A stretch of DNA of 33,183 nt from Planktotalea frisia (GCF_001890925.1 NZ_MLCB01000146.1:1-33183); one strand, 5' to 3'; positions 7,428 to 16,795 are shown, counted from the stretch's first letter. The notes: generated from the sequence alone by a model not told the origin. Program-made: numbers and translations.

Positions 7428-8252
7428 ATGTCTGACCCGATGCTGTTGATCCAAATGCTGGTCCTTTTGCTGATCACAGGGGCAGTTGCAGGCGTCCTTG
7501 CGGGCTTACTTGGTGTCGGCGGTGGCATCGTTCTGGTGCCTGCGTTCTTTTACGTGTTCGGCGCGCTGGGCTTTGAAGGACCGCAGTTGATGCAGCTTTG
7601 CCTTGCCACGTCGCTGGCCACGATCATCGTGACCTCTGTGCGCTCGGTCATGAGCCACAACAAAAAGGGCGCTGTGGATTGGGATATCTTGCGCACTTGG
7701 GCACCTGGTATTGTTATCGGCGCGGCGCTGGGCGTGTTGGTCGCGGCCAGCTTGCGGTCTGGTGCTTTGCAGATGATCTTTGGAATATTGGCATTGATCG
7801 TAGGGCTTTACATGGCGCTGGGCAAATCGTCTTGGCGCGTGTCTGGCGCAATGCCAACTGGGGCTAAACGTATGATGTCTTCTCCAATCCTTGGCTTTAT
7901 GTCCGTACTTATGGGGATTGGCGGCGGTAGCTTTGGCGTGCCTTTCATGTCCCTACACGGTGTCGCAATTCACCGCGCTGTTGCGACAGCTGCGGGCTTT
8001 GGCGTGCTGATCGCGGTGCCTGCTGTGATTGGCTTTCTTTTCGTACCCATTGATCCCACATCGCGCCCGCCTTTCACAATCGGGGCGGTGAATCTGGTCG
8101 CGTTCGTCGTCGTTATCGCGATGACGTTGGTGACCGCGCCTTGGGGCGTGAAGCTGGCGCATGCGATGGATGCAGGGCCGCTCAAGAAAGCGTTTGGTGT
8201 GTTTTTGACTTTGGTTGCGCTAAATATGCTGCGCAAGGCGCTCGGGTTTTGA
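7428..8252 (+). CDS. TauE/SafE-family sulfite/anion exporter-like membrane protein
   Basis: A 274-residue integral membrane protein with about eight hydrophobic segments in two similar halves. Glycine-rich signatures are visible in each: GVLAGLLGVGGGIVLVPAFF (about 22-41) and FMSVLMGIGGGSFGVPFM (about 155-172). This repeat is typical of the TauE/SafE (former DUF81) family, whose members export sulfite, sulfoacetate or related organic anions. GAAAGGA lies about 8 nt before the ATG. Its stop overlaps the start of the PhyH-like dioxygenase gene, so the two are co-translated. The substrate cannot be named from sequence. Confidence 0.85.
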   Translation: MSDPMLLIQMLVLLLITGAVAGVLAGLLGVGGGIVLVPAFFYVFGALGFEGPQLMQLCLATSLATIIVTSVRSVMSHNKKGAVDWDILRTWAPGIVIGAALGVLVAASLRSGALQMIFGILALIVGLYMALGKSSWRVSGAMPTGAKRMMSSPILGFMSVLMGIGGGSFGVPFMSLHGVAIHRAVATAAGFGVLIAVPAVIGFLFVPIDPTSRPPFTIGAVNLVAFVVVIAMTLVTAPWGVKLAHAMDAGPLKKAFGVFLTLVALNMLRKALGF

Positions 8253-8986
8253 GCGAACTGGACAAAGCCGGATACCACGTATTCGAGGCCACGGAAGAGA
8301 CGCGCGCTTGGGCAGGCGCTGCGCACAAAGTTGCCTGTGACGTGACCAAAGACCCAGCGCAACGAGCATTGTGGTTGCGCCACCAAAACACTTGGTTTGT
8401 GGGTGTGGATGCTCTGCCAAATGATCCCGATGGATCGATTTCTAATGTGCCGCTCAAAGGCCCTTGGAAAGATCACATTGTGTCGCCAACCCATTGGCAT
8501 AAAGCGCAAATTTCCGTCGTTTATGAAGGTTATCCGAAGCAGGACAAAAACCAGAGCGATGCTAATCACCGTTTCAGAGTATATCGTGCTGCGGCGCATG
8601 TGGATGGTCTGCTGCTCGAGGACGGCAAACGCTATTTGCGCGAACCGCATGCGTTTATAATTGGGATTTCGCTCAATGAAAGCGATGCTGCACCGCTCAA
8701 AGTTTGGCCCGGCAGTCATCGGATCATGGGCCCCGCATTGGCGCGCGCACTCGGTTTGGGGCCTGATCTGACAGAGGCTTACAAAGCTGCGCGCGCGGAG
8801 GTGTTCGAGAGCATTGCGCCTGTGGATGTAGCGTTAACGTTTGGCCAATCTGTTTTGCTAGATCGCCATATTTTGCATGGCATGTCACCGTGGGAAGACG
8901 GGCAAACTGCGCCGATTGAAGGCCGCATGACCGCGTATTTCAGGCCGCAGTTTGACGATTTCAGCGACTGGCTTCCTCTCTTTTAA
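8249..8986 (+). CDS. PhyH-like Fe(II)/2-oxoglutarate dioxygenase
   Basis: This 245-residue protein has the phytanoyl-CoA dioxygenase type of cupin fold. The metal-binding HxD is in AAHVDG (about residue 116) and the distal His is in DRHILHGMSPW. WPGSHRIMGPAL is a further typical PhyH segment. The start is taken as the TTG at 8249 because it overlaps the TauE stop (TTGA) and homologous-looking sequence (ELDKAGYHVFE) begins there; the longer open frame upstream is a shadow of the transporter. The substrate is unknown. Coupling to an anion exporter hints at a shared sulfonate or organic-acid role, which is inference only. Confidence 0.75.
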   Translation: MSELDKAGYHVFEATEETRAWAGAAHKVACDVTKDPAQRALWLRHQNTWFVGVDALPNDPDGSISNVPLKGPWKDHIVSPTHWHKAQISVVYEGYPKQDKNQSDANHRFRVYRAAAHVDGLLLEDGKRYLREPHAFIIGISLNESDAAPLKVWPGSHRIMGPALARALGLGPDLTEAYKAARAEVFESIAPVDVALTFGQSVLLDRHILHGMSPWEDGQTAPIEGRMTAYFRPQFDDFSDWLPLF

Positions 8987-9032
8987 AATATCCCCGCCGG
9001 AGGCAGAAATCTCTTTTGGAAGAGCATCTAAT

Positions 9033-10112
9033 TTAAGCGGGTGCGGCGAAATGTTTGGACAGTTTCAACCCTTGCCCTTGGTAATTTGACGCTATGCCAG
9101 ACCCGTATAATTGCTGCGGGATTTCAGACATACGTTCATACACCAAACGCCCGACGACTTGTCCATGTTCTAACACAAACGGTGCTTCGTGACAGCGTAC
9201 TTCGAGAACACCGCGTGAGCCTGTGCCACCCGCCGCTGAGTGCCCGAAACCGGGATCAAAGAAGCCTGCATAATGCACACGAAATTCTCCAACCATCGCC
9301 AAATAAGGAGCCATTTCAGCGGCATAGGCGGGGGGGATATGGACAGCTTCGCGGCTCACTAGGATGTAGAAAGCACCGGGATCAAGGATGATTTGCCCAT
9401 CCTTACAGCGGACCTCTTCCCAATATTCAGCAGGGTCGTAATAGCCGATGTTATCGAGATCAATCACACCCGTGTGTGGCTTGGCGCGGTAGCCAACAAG
9501 GTCGGTACTGTCGAGATTCAAATCGACGGAAAAGCCTAAGCCGTCATCAATCAGAGCCTCGCCATTCACCAAAACATCGCTCGTATGCAGCGCGCGCAAT
9601 GCAGCGTCATCCAGCACGGCTTGCCCTTCGCGAAAGCGAATTTGGTTCAACCGCATTCCAGGTCGCACCAATACAGAAAACGAACGCGGACAAATCTCGG
9701 CATAGAGCGGACCTGTATATCCCGGTGCAATACGATCAAACTCGGCGCCGCCATCGGTGATTGTGCGCGTAAGCAGATCAAGTCGACCCGTAGAGCTTTT
9801 GGCATTCGCAACTGCTTGCAAACCATCAGGCAGATCAAGGCTCTCCATCAAAGGCACGACATAGACGCACCCTTTCTCAAGGACCGCACCATCTGTCAGA
9901 TCAATCTGATGCATTTCAAATTCTTTAAGACGGTCCTCAACGCGACGATCATGTCCTGCCAAGAACGATGCGCGCACTCGGTAGGCAATGTTTCCAAGGC
10001 GCAAATCAAGGCTCGCGGGCTGAATTTGTTCAGGAATTATCGCAGGTGCACCGCTGATTTGACCGTTGCTGATCATCTGCTCAAGTCGCTGGCTGGGTAG
10101 AACACCTGTCAT
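9033..10112 (-). CDS. dcd: 2'-deoxycytidine 5'-triphosphate deaminase, long two-domain form
   Basis: Dcd converts dCTP to dUTP for thymidylate synthesis. The protein is 359 aa, about twice the classic E. coli enzyme (~190 aa), and looks like two dUTPase-fold domains in tandem. The first (about 1-180) has IQPASLDLRLGN and the catalytic-type region IAPGYTGPLYAEICPRSF followed by LVRPGM. The second (about 190-355) has GFFDPGFGHSAAG and RGVLEVRCHEAPFVLEHGQ. This long form is known in alphaproteobacteria. The gene is single and converges with the PhyH-like gene; tRNA-Pro lies upstream. Confidence 0.9.
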   Translation of the reverse strand: MTGVLPSQRLEQMISNGQISGAPAIIPEQIQPASLDLRLGNIAYRVRASFLAGHDRRVEDRLKEFEMHQIDLTDGAVLEKGCVYVVPLMESLDLPDGLQAVANAKSSTGRLDLLTRTITDGGAEFDRIAPGYTGPLYAEICPRSFSVLVRPGMRLNQIRFREGQAVLDDAALRALHTSDVLVNGEALIDDGLGFSVDLNLDSTDLVGYRAKPHTGVIDLDNIGYYDPAEYWEEVRCKDGQIILDPGAFYILVSREAVHIPPAYAAEMAPYLAMVGEFRVHYAGFFDPGFGHSAAGGTGSRGVLEVRCHEAPFVLEHGQVVGRLVYERMSEIPQQLYGSGIASNYQGQGLKLSKHFAAPA

Positions 10113-10197
10113 GACGTGTCTCCGGTGGCCTGCTGCGTGCTCGTTTGAGTGATCCGTGGGGGGCAGAAACTGAACGGATCGGCAGGCAAAGTGTAAA

Positions 10198-10274
10198 TGG
10201 TCGGGCTAGCAGGACTCGAACCTGCGACCTTCCGTCCCCCAGACGGACGCGCTACCAGGCTGCGCCATAGCCCG
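10198..10274 (-). tRNA. tRNA-Pro (anticodon GGG)
   Basis: The minus strand folds as a complete cloverleaf of 77 nt. The acceptor CGGGCTA pairs with TAGCCCG, the anticodon stem TCCGT/ACGGA has loop CTGGGGG giving anticodon GGG, the T-arm has GGTTCGAGTCC, and the 3' CCA is encoded. It lies between dcd and the MerR gene. Confidence 0.97.
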
Positions 10275-10333
10275 ACGCCTGATGAACAGGTGTTTACTGG
10301 AACTATGCACAGGAGCAAGAGCAAAATGCGCGC

Positions 10334-11464
10334 TTAATGGTTTTGCATACGCGTGCGTAGATCGCGAAGCGCGTCAAGTTGCGCGCTGAGGGCGCCAGCC
10401 AACTCTGGCGAGAGTTTTCGTGCACCGGGCAGGGCCGATAGAACACCCGCTGGGGCGGAATAGCTGTTCAATTCAGGAACGACTTTCGCAATCGAGGCCA
10501 CATCGTATGCGATGGGTGCTGGGGTTTGATCTTCAGCAGGTTCTGTTGCTGTTGCCGCTTCGGGACTATCTGACTGTGTTGTCTCAAAAATGGGTTCGGT
10601 TGTCGAAGGAGGGGCATCTTGCGTCATGCGATGCGAGATGATGGGGTTTGCCGGCTTATCGTCTTCAACTTGCGGAGTTTCCTCAACTTGAGACGTTTCT
10701 TCAGCCGCGCTCTCAAGCTCTTCGGGCGGATCAACAGGTTCAAACCGTGCAACTGGGTTGATCGTTAATGTTGTAGGCGCATCATCCTGTTCGGCAACAA
10801 CGGGCTCACTTGGCGTTTCAAACTGCGGCGCTTCAAACTTCGGCTCTTCAGATGGCGTGGGCGCAGGAGCGCGGCGCATGAAAGCGGGCAGGGCGTCGCC
10901 GCCAAAGGCGGGCGTTTCGCTCGGCTCTGCCTCAACAACAGGTGCTGGCGCGTCAGGCACGTTGCTTTCAGGCGGTTGAGAAGCCTCATCTGCCACGTCA
11001 GCGGGTTCAACCCCCGATGTTTGCGGCGTTGGCGCGCTCGCGCTTGTGACTTCTGGTGTTGTTTCTTGGGGATCTGTGCGTGGCGGGAACGAGAGCACTT
11101 TTGCTTCTGGTTCGGGCATTGGTTCTGCCTGAGCATCCGGCTCATACGCCGCTTCTTCGATGAACTCGTCCTCGTCGAGCAGATCTTCGTCCAAGGGTTG
11201 AGACAAGGCCGCGACGTGTTTCACGCCATGTTCACGCAGCAGTTTTTGCGCGCCCTTTATTGTCAGACCATCGTCATGCAGTAGTTTTTTGATCCCGCCG
11301 AGCAGTTTCATATCCGCAGGACGATAGTAACGTCGACCACCGGCACGTTTCACAGGCTTTACATGCGTGAATTTGCTTTCCCAAAACCGCAACACATGAG
11401 CTGGGGTCTCGAGCCAATCGGCGACTTCGCTGATCGTGCGGAATGCGTCCTTGGACTTTGACAT
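10334..11464 (-). CDS. MerR-family regulator with long acidic/proline-rich tail
   Basis: 376 aa. The N-terminal winged helix (about 8-80) is clear Mer[21 protein letters not shown], then the basic [14 protein letters not shown] and [12 protein letters not shown]. No effector-binding Cys cluster follows. Instead about 230 residues are rich in Glu, Pro, Ala and Thr (low complexity, probably disordered), and the last ~45 residues form a helix ([20 protein letters not shown]). It lies 22 nt downstream of ihfA on the same strand, an arrangement commonly seen in alphaproteobacteria. The target genes are unknown. Confidence 0.85.
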   Translation of the reverse strand: MSKSKDAFRTISEVADWLETPAHVLRFWESKFTHVKPVKRAGGRRYYRPADMKLLGGIKKLLHDDGLTIKGAQKLLREHGVKHVAALSQPLDEDLLDEDEFIEEAAYEPDAQAEPMPEPEAKVLSFPPRTDPQETTPEVTSASAPTPQTSGVEPADVADEASQPPESNVPDAPAPVVEAEPSETPAFGGDALPAFMRRAPAPTPSEEPKFEAPQFETPSEPVVAEQDDAPTTLTINPVARFEPVDPPEELESAAEETSQVEETPQVEDDKPANPIISHRMTQDAPPSTTEPIFETTQSDSPEAATATEPAEDQTPAPIAYDVASIAKVVPELNSYSAPAGVLSALPGARKLSPELAGALSAQLDALRDLRTRMQNH

Positions 11465-11486
11465 CTAGGGCCTGCTCCTGATTTGC

Positions 11487-11789
11487 TTAACGCTTGTTGC
11501 CCTCTGCAACGCGGTCTTTCATCAGATGAGACGGGCGGAATGTCAAAACACGGCGTGGTTTGATCGGGACTTCCTGACCTGTCTTAGGGTTGCGTCCGAC
11601 GCGCGCTGCTTTGTCGCGTACGCTGAACGTCCCGAAAGAAGATATCTTAACTTGCTCGCCAGCTACTAAAGCATCCGAGAGATGCGTCAGGATGTTTTCC
11701 ACCAGTTCCGCGGATTCATTGCGTGACAATCCCACTTCGCGAAACACTGCTTCGCTGAGGTCCATCCGCGTCAAAGTCTTTTCAGTCAT
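11487..11789 (-). CDS. ihfA: Integration host factor subunit alpha
   Basis: This 100-residue member of the HU/IHF family is the alpha subunit of the IHF heterodimer, which bends DNA at recombination, replication and promoter sites. Diagnostic segments are [40 protein letters not shown] and the DNA-intercalating arm [10 protein letters not shown] with its proline, ending [16 protein letters not shown]. The length matches the family. It lies downstream of fabH (about 100 bp gap) and upstream of the MerR gene. IHF is a usual cofactor for tyrosine integrases such as the two in this window. Confidence 0.95.
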   Translation of the reverse strand: MTEKTLTRMDLSEAVFREVGLSRNESAELVENILTHLSDALVAGEQVKISSFGTFSVRDKAARVGRNPKTGQEVPIKPRRVLTFRPSHLMKDRVAEGNKR

Positions 11790-11891
11790 ATTTGCCCCCC
11801 GAGGCCGTTACGTCACTTTAGAAGCATTGCGAAATTTGAGTCAAGGGACAGATCAGAAACAGCGTCGCGGAAAGCGCGCACTTTCAAAGGT

Positions 11892-12860
11892 TTACCAGCG
11901 TAAAACCACAGCGCCCCATGCGAGACCGCCGCCAATTGCTTCGGTCACAACCAAATCGCCGGTTTTAAGCTTGCCTTGAGATTTACCCACGGAAAGCGCC
12001 AAGGGAATCGATGCGGCAGAGGTGTTGCCGTGATCCTGAACCGTCACGATCACATTTTCCATCGGCACATTCATCTTTTTGGCCGTGCCTTTGATGATAC
12101 GAATATTGGCTTGATGGGGTACGACCCAGTCAACTTCGTCAGAAGTGACGCCGGCTTTGTCCATCGCCGTATGCGCCGTTGCGACCAGCTTTTCGACCGC
12201 GTGACGGAAGACTTCTTTGCCCTCCATGCGCAGGTAACCTGTTGTTTTCGTTGAAACACCACCATCGACATAAAGGATGTCGCGGTAGGTGCCGTCAGAA
12301 TTGAGATCCGTTGAGAGGACACCGCGATCAGCGGACGTTCCGTCACCATCGCTTGCCTCAAGGATCAACGCACCAGCGCCATCGCCAAAAAGCACGCAAG
12401 TGCCGCGGTCTGTCCAATCCATGATCCGGCTGAATGTTTCTGCACCGATGACCATCACACGTCTCGCCGTGCCAGCCACGATCAAAGCGTTGGCATTGGC
12501 GAGCGCAAAAATGAAACCCGCGCAAACGGCTTGGATGTCAAAGGCAAATCCACCCTTCATGCCGATTTGGTGCTGCACCATGGTCGCCACAGAGGGAAAA
12601 GTCAGGTCAGGTGTCGACGTCGCAACAATTAGCGCATCAAGATCACTTGCGTCCAATCCTGCATCCGCAAGGGCCGCGCGTGCGGCGTTTGCTGCGAGAT
12701 TCGATGTGGTTTCACCCTCAGCAGCGAAATGGCGTCGTTCAATGCCTGAGCGCGAAATAATCCATTCATTGCTTGTCTCAAGCGTTTTTTCGAAATGAGA
12801 GTTTGGCACGACGTTTTCGGGAAGATAATGCCCGACGCCTTTTATCTGTGCGCGTATCAT
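11892..12860 (-). CDS. fabH: 3-oxoacyl-[ACP] synthase III (FabH)
   Basis: FabH condenses acetyl-CoA with malonyl-ACP to start type II fatty-acid synthesis. The catalytic triad is visible: Cys in AVCAGFIFAL, His in WVVPHQANIRI, and Asn in DHGNTSAASIPLAL. The N-terminal GVGHYLPENVVPNSHFE and ISRSGIERRHFA are also typical. 322 aa is the usual size. A GAGG ribosome site overlaps the end of plsX, and the genes are 5 bp apart, so plsX and fabH form one operon supplying phospholipid and fatty-acid synthesis. Confidence 0.96.
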   Translation of the reverse strand: MIRAQIKGVGHYLPENVVPNSHFEKTLETSNEWIISRSGIERRHFAAEGETTSNLAANAARAALADAGLDASDLDALIVATSTPDLTFPSVATMVQHQIGMKGGFAFDIQAVCAGFIFALANANALIVAGTARRVMVIGAETFSRIMDWTDRGTCVLFGDGAGALILEASDGDGTSADRGVLSTDLNSDGTYRDILYVDGGVSTKTTGYLRMEGKEVFRHAVEKLVATAHTAMDKAGVTSDEVDWVVPHQANIRIIKGTAKKMNVPMENVIVTVQDHGNTSAASIPLALSVGKSQGKLKTGDLVVTEAIGGGLAWGAVVLRW

Positions 12861-12865
12861 TGGCC

Positions 12866-13966
12866 TCAGCTCTCCTCGGCGATGCTTTTTGCGGCGGCTG
12901 TTGTGCTCGCTGCGATCCGTTTCGCCAGTCTGTCGGAAAAGCCGGACTGTGCAAGTCTAAACGCAAGGTTAATTGCTGCATCCACACCCGTTGCATCTGC
13001 GGAGCCATGGGATTTTACAACCGTGCCGTTCAATCCAAGGAAAACACCGCCATTAACGCGACGTGGATCGATCCGTTGGCGCAGACGTTTAAGCGATGTC
13101 AGCGCGAGGAGGGCGGCAAATTTGGACAAAAGCGAATAGTTAAAGGCTTCTTTCAGACGATCCCCGATCAGGCTCGCCGTGCCTTCGCCGGTTTTGAGCG
13201 CGACATTGCCTGTGAAACCATCGGTGACAATAACGTCAGCGCGATCCCCGGGAATGTCGCCACCCTCAACGAAACCAACGTATTCGAAATCGGCTGCTTC
13301 GGCTTGGCCTTCGATCAATTCGCCCGCTTCATGAAGCTCGTTGCGACCTTTGTGCTCTTCTGTACCAACGTTTAGCAACCCGACGCGTGGGCGCTCGATG
13401 TTAAGGCCGTTGCGGGCGTAAGAAACACCCATCAATGCGTATTGCAACAAGTCGGTGGCATCCGCGCGAATATCAGCGCCCACATCAAGCATAACGTTAA
13501 AGCCATGCACCGAGCGGGAAGGCCACAAAATACCGATCGCAGGGCGGTTCACACCGGGCAGTTTGCGCAAGCGGATCATGCTCATCGCCATCAGCGCACC
13601 TGTGTTGCCACAAGACACACAAGCTGCGGCTTCACCACTGCGCACGGCTTCTACTGCGGACCACATGGAGGTGTTTTTGCCGCTGCGCAGTGTCTGGCTG
13701 GGTTTGTCCGTCATTTTGACAACATCAGGCACGTCGCGCACTTCGCACAAACCAGCAAGGTTTTTGCGTTTGGCAAGTAGCGGTTCTAGCGTTGAAGCAG
13801 GACCGTGTACGATAAAGCCAAGATCTGGGTTTTTGGACGCAGAACGAGAAATACCGGCAACAATCGCTGCCGGCCCCTCATCGCCGCCCATAGCATCGAT
13901 AGATAAAATAATACGTTTGCCATGCGTGCGCGCCAAATCACCGATTTGATCAGTGGACACAGTCAT
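12866..13966 (-). CDS. plsX: Phosphate acyltransferase PlsX
   Basis: PlsX makes acyl-phosphate from acyl-ACP, the first step of the PlsX/PlsY route to phosphatidic acid, working peripherally at the membrane. Conserved segments are LSIDAMGGDEGP near the N-terminus, FIVHGPAS, SCGNTGALMAMSM, GFVEGGDIPGDRADVIVTDGF-type residues and GNVALKTGEG. The C-terminus has LNGTVVKSHGSADATGV. 366 aa is a little long because of a 14-residue leader before RIILSIDAMGG. The ATG has GAGG about 10 nt upstream. It follows rpmF by 22 nt, the classical rpmF-plsX-fabH order. Confidence 0.96.
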   Translation of the reverse strand: MTVSTDQIGDLARTHGKRIILSIDAMGGDEGPAAIVAGISRSASKNPDLGFIVHGPASTLEPLLAKRKNLAGLCEVRDVPDVVKMTDKPSQTLRSGKNTSMWSAVEAVRSGEAAACVSCGNTGALMAMSMIRLRKLPGVNRPAIGILWPSRSVHGFNVMLDVGADIRADATDLLQYALMGVSYARNGLNIERPRVGLLNVGTEEHKGRNELHEAGELIEGQAEAADFEYVGFVEGGDIPGDRADVIVTDGFTGNVALKTGEGTASLIGDRLKEAFNYSLLSKFAALLALTSLKRLRQRIDPRRVNGGVFLGLNGTVVKSHGSADATGVDAAINLAFRLAQSGFSDRLAKRIAASTTAAAKSIAEES

Positions 13967-13988
13967 TTAAACGTACCTCGCGGATCAG

Positions 13989-14195
13989 TTATGCCGCGTC
14001 TTCGTCCAGATCGATCTCGTCTGCTTGCGCGACGATTTCTTTGTTCGCGTAGTGACCGCAGGACGGACACACGTGATGTGGGCGCTTCAGCTCACCACAG
14101 TTAGAGCACTCGTTCGGGTTCGCTGCAACCAGCGAGTCATGCGCGCGACGATTGTTGCGGCGCGATTTGGATACTTTGTTCTGCTGGACAGCCAT
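13989..14195 (-). CDS. rpmF: 50S ribosomal protein L32
   Basis: The 68-residue protein begins [20 protein letters not shown], the standard L32 start, so the ATG at 14195 is used rather than an upstream in-frame codon at 14210. Four cysteines ([20 protein letters not shown]) form the zinc-ribbon of the zinc-dependent L32 type. An acidic tail (EIDLDEDAA) ends the protein. It is the first gene of the rpmF-plsX-fabH cluster. Confidence 0.97.
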   Translation of the reverse strand: MAVQQNKVSKSRRNNRRAHDSLVAANPNECSNCGELKRPHHVCPSCGHYANKEIVAQADEIDLDEDAA

Positions 14196-14353
14196 GTCGC
14201 AACCTATCAATGTTCGGGGCCAAGGGGGCCGTTATTCGGGTCTAGCAGGCACATATGCGAGGTCTCGCCGCCTGTCCAACCCTAAATTCGCTAGAGCGCG
14301 CGAAAATAGGGAAGAAACCGTGTTTCGCAAGCGATTCTTTGCGTGCTCAGTGC

Positions 14354-14953
14354 TTACTCGGGTTTGGGCATGACAAAGTCTGGGTTGAGCGTGACCACTT
14401 GGGTGGTTTTTGTCTCGAACCCGACGCTTTTAACGTGTCTGTAGGATTGCGCGATGAAGCCAGTTTCTTGGTCGATCCAGAACTTTTCGTATACTTCGGC
14501 ACCTGCAAGCATTGTGGATGTGTATGGGCCTTCAACCACATCGTTGTTCGCATTGTTCAACTGGTCTTGGCTACAAGTCACATCACGCGCGGTCTGAGCA
14601 TCTTTGGACATCGCGAGCTTGTGGTCAGCGCGACCCTTTTCGCCGTCAAAATCAGTGACGAATCCCCAAGTCGTGCCTTTGTCATGCGACATATACATTT
14701 TGTCATTCGCAAAGAGCGTCCAGGGATCGCTCTCAGGATCTACCGCTTCGCTCATCCCGTTGCCATCGCAGTTGTCGTAATGATGGGTGATGCTTGTGCG
14801 CACGCCCACGATCTCTTGCGTGATGTGCATTCGGGTGGGGCCTACGCCTTGGTTCCCCTTTATCAGCAAAGCTGTAAATTGATCCTGACAGGTTTCGGAC
14901 TGAGCGACACTTGCGCAAAATATAAGGGCAAGGGGCAGAGGGAAGTGCTTCAT
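14354..14953 (-). CDS. Secreted/periplasmic protein of unknown function
   Basis: 199 residues from the ATG at 14953 (GAGG about 9 nt upstream). The Sec signal peptide MKHFPLPLALIFCASVAQSE is short, with likely cleavage after AQS. The mature part has three or four cysteines (SETCQDQF, DNCDGNG, DVTCSQDQ) and mixed beta-like segments (KFWIDQETGFIAQSYRHVKS). An open frame continues upstream but adds only a non-signal leader. I do not recognise the family. It lies upstream of rpmF on the same strand but about 160 bp away, so it is probably a separate unit. Confidence 0.7.
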   Translation of the reverse strand: MKHFPLPLALIFCASVAQSETCQDQFTALLIKGNQGVGPTRMHITQEIVGVRTSITHHYDNCDGNGMSEAVDPESDPWTLFANDKMYMSHDKGTTWGFVTDFDGEKGRADHKLAMSKDAQTARDVTCSQDQLNNANNDVVEGPYTSTMLAGAEVYEKFWIDQETGFIAQSYRHVKSVGFETKTTQVVTLNPDFVMPKPE

Positions 14954-15129
14954 GTGAGTGTCCTCAAAGATCTGGGCGCATGCGCGGTTGTGTTCGAGCG
15001 TAGCGTTATTTAGTGCAAAAGTCATCTTTGCTTGGCTCGGCGTGTCGTCTCAAAAGACTTGATCCATGCGCGACACCGTGGAAGCGTGATGTCGTACTCA
15101 CATGGATTGAAATTAGACGGAGAACTTTC

Positions 15130-15783
15130 ATGCACTATGATCCAAGGTCTGACACATGCCCGCTACCTTATGCTCCGTTCAAATCTTGTACCGTGCCGCG
15201 CCCGATTGGGTGGCTCAGCACGGTCAGCCGCGATGGTGTCGCGAATCTTGCGCCGTATTCGCAATGGCAGAACCTGACGTTTGATCCACCAATGGTGATG
15301 TTTGCGGCCAATCAGCTCTCAAACGGGCAGCGCAAGCATACGGTGATCAACGCGGAAGAGACGGGTTGGTTCGTGTGGAACATGGCGACGTATGATTTGC
15401 GCGAAGCGGTCAATCTCTCTGCGATGGAAGTCGGCCCTGAGGTGGATGAGTTCGTGCATGCCGGCGTCACCGCCGCGCCTTGTGTCGATGCACCTGGCCC
15501 ACGTGTGTTGGAAAGCCCTGCACAGTTTGAATGTAAATATCTGAGCACGCATCGCTTGCGCGGAAGCTCCAATCACGGTTGGGTCGATGTGGTCTACGGC
15601 GAAGTTGCGCGTATTCATGTGAAGGACGATGTGGTCACGTCCGAGGGCAAGCTCGACATTCCGCGCATTCGACCATTGGCGCGCTTGGGGTATTATGACT
15701 ACACAAGCGTTACAGAGACGTTTGAAATGAAGATCCCCGGCACCAACGATATGACCAATGTTGGGCTAGAAGGAAAGCAGTGA
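15130..15783 (+). CDS. Flavin reductase-like (FMN-binding split-barrel) protein
   Basis: 217 aa with the flavin-reductase-like domain: CTVPRPIGWLSTVSRDGVAN, LAPYSQWQNLTFDPPMVMFA, and the ETGWFVWNMATYDLREAVN region, where FMN-binding residues sit in the family. Members reduce flavins or act as FMN-dependent oxidoreductases. The start at 15130 follows GGAG with 7 nt spacing; the longer frame upstream has no similarity. The next gene, a sterol-desaturase-like hydroxylase, begins 34 bp later, so the pair is probably co-transcribed, and the reductase could supply electrons to it. That functional link is inference. Confidence 0.85.
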   Translation: MHYDPRSDTCPLPYAPFKSCTVPRPIGWLSTVSRDGVANLAPYSQWQNLTFDPPMVMFAANQLSNGQRKHTVINAEETGWFVWNMATYDLREAVNLSAMEVGPEVDEFVHAGVTAAPCVDAPGPRVLESPAQFECKYLSTHRLRGSSNHGWVDVVYGEVARIHVKDDVVTSEGKLDIPRIRPLARLGYYDYTSVTETFEMKIPGTNDMTNVGLEGKQ

Positions 15784-15817
15784 TTCTTTTAGATCGCGCG
15801 CATTGAAAGAGTCGCAA

Positions 15818-16795
15818 ATGCCCAACACACCGCTCAAAGGGTGGAATCACACACCTGATGTTCCTTTGCAGGTCTCGCCTGTGTTTCGCTGGCCGCCAAA
15901 GCCTGTGGACATTGCAAACTGGTTCTGGAGTTCTTGGTTCCTGGTCACCGAAAAGCTGATCATTTTGGGCTTTGCCTGCGTTTCCTACATCTGGTTTCAG
16001 CCGAGCCTTGAGGTCACGCAAACGCTCGCCTTTGGGTGGGTTTTCGAGCTGTGGGTGCGCAACATGGTGCTTATGTGTCTCGTTGCGGGGGGCTTGCACC
16101 TATATTTTTATAGCTATTCCAAACAGGGCACAGCACTGAAGTACGACCCGCGCCCTTTGATGAAGAATGGCAAGCAATTCACGCTCGGTGGGCAAATCAG
16201 GGACAATATGTTCTGGACGCTCGGTAGTGGTGTCGGCTTTTGGACCGCTTATGAAGTGTTGATGCTCTGGTGTCTGAGCAACGGCTATGTGCCGATGCTG
16301 ACCTGGGCCGCGAACCCCGTCTGGTTCGTTGCGATCTTCTTTTTGCTACCTGCGTGGGAAAGTTTTTATTTCTACTGGATTCACCGCATTCTGCACATCC
16401 CGTTTCTGTACAAACACATACACGCGCTGCATCATCGCAATATCAACGTCGGTCCGTGGTCTGGCCTGTCTATGCACCCGATCGAGCATATCATGTATCT
16501 CGGCACGGTTCTGATCCACTTTGTGGTCGGTGCGCATCCGCTGCATATTTTGTTCCATTTGCAATATTACACGCTCACCGCGGCAACGACGCATACGGGG
16601 TTTGAGGGGATGTTGGTCAAGGATGAGAACCGCCTAAAGCTGGGCACGTTCCATCACCAAATGCACCACCGCTATTTCGAGTGTAACTATGGCTCGCTCG
16701 AGATGCCGTGGGATAAGCTGTTCGGCTCGTTCCATGACGGCACCGAAGAGGCGGATGCGCGTATTAAAGAGCGCCGTAAGAAGATGCAGGCGTAA
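15818..16795 (+). CDS. Sterol desaturase/fatty-acid hydroxylase superfamily protein
   Basis: A 325-residue integral membrane di-iron enzyme. Histidine boxes are visible: HRILH (about 192), HALHHRN (about 205), then SMHPIEH and HHQMHHRYFE near the C-terminus, matching the HX3H/HX2HH/HX2HH pattern of the superfamily. Four or five hydrophobic segments precede and interleave with the boxes. The ATG at 15818 is chosen; an in-frame TTG at 15803 is possible. The substrate (carotenoid, sterol, fatty acid or ornithine lipid) cannot be read from the sequence. It is paired with the upstream flavin-reductase-like gene. Confidence 0.88.
   Translation: MPNTPLKGWNHTPDVPLQVSPVFRWPPKPVDIANWFWSSWFLVTEKLIILGFACVSYIWFQPSLEVTQTLAFGWVFELWVRNMVLMCLVAGGLHLYFYSYSKQGTALKYDPRPLMKNGKQFTLGGQIRDNMFWTLGSGVGFWTAYEVLMLWCLSNGYVPMLTWAANPVWFVAIFFLLPAWESFYFYWIHRILHIPFLYKHIHALHHRNINVGPWSGLSMHPIEHIMYLGTVLIHFVVGAHPLHILFHLQYYTLTAATTHTGFEGMLVKDENRLKLGTFHHQMHHRYFECNYGSLEMPWDKLFGSFHDGTEEADARIKERRKKMQA

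Noticed and set aside
8141-8248. N-terminal extension of the PhyH-like frame
   Set aside because: It overlaps the TauE coding sequence and has no dioxygenase similarity; the overlap start at 8249 is more plausible.
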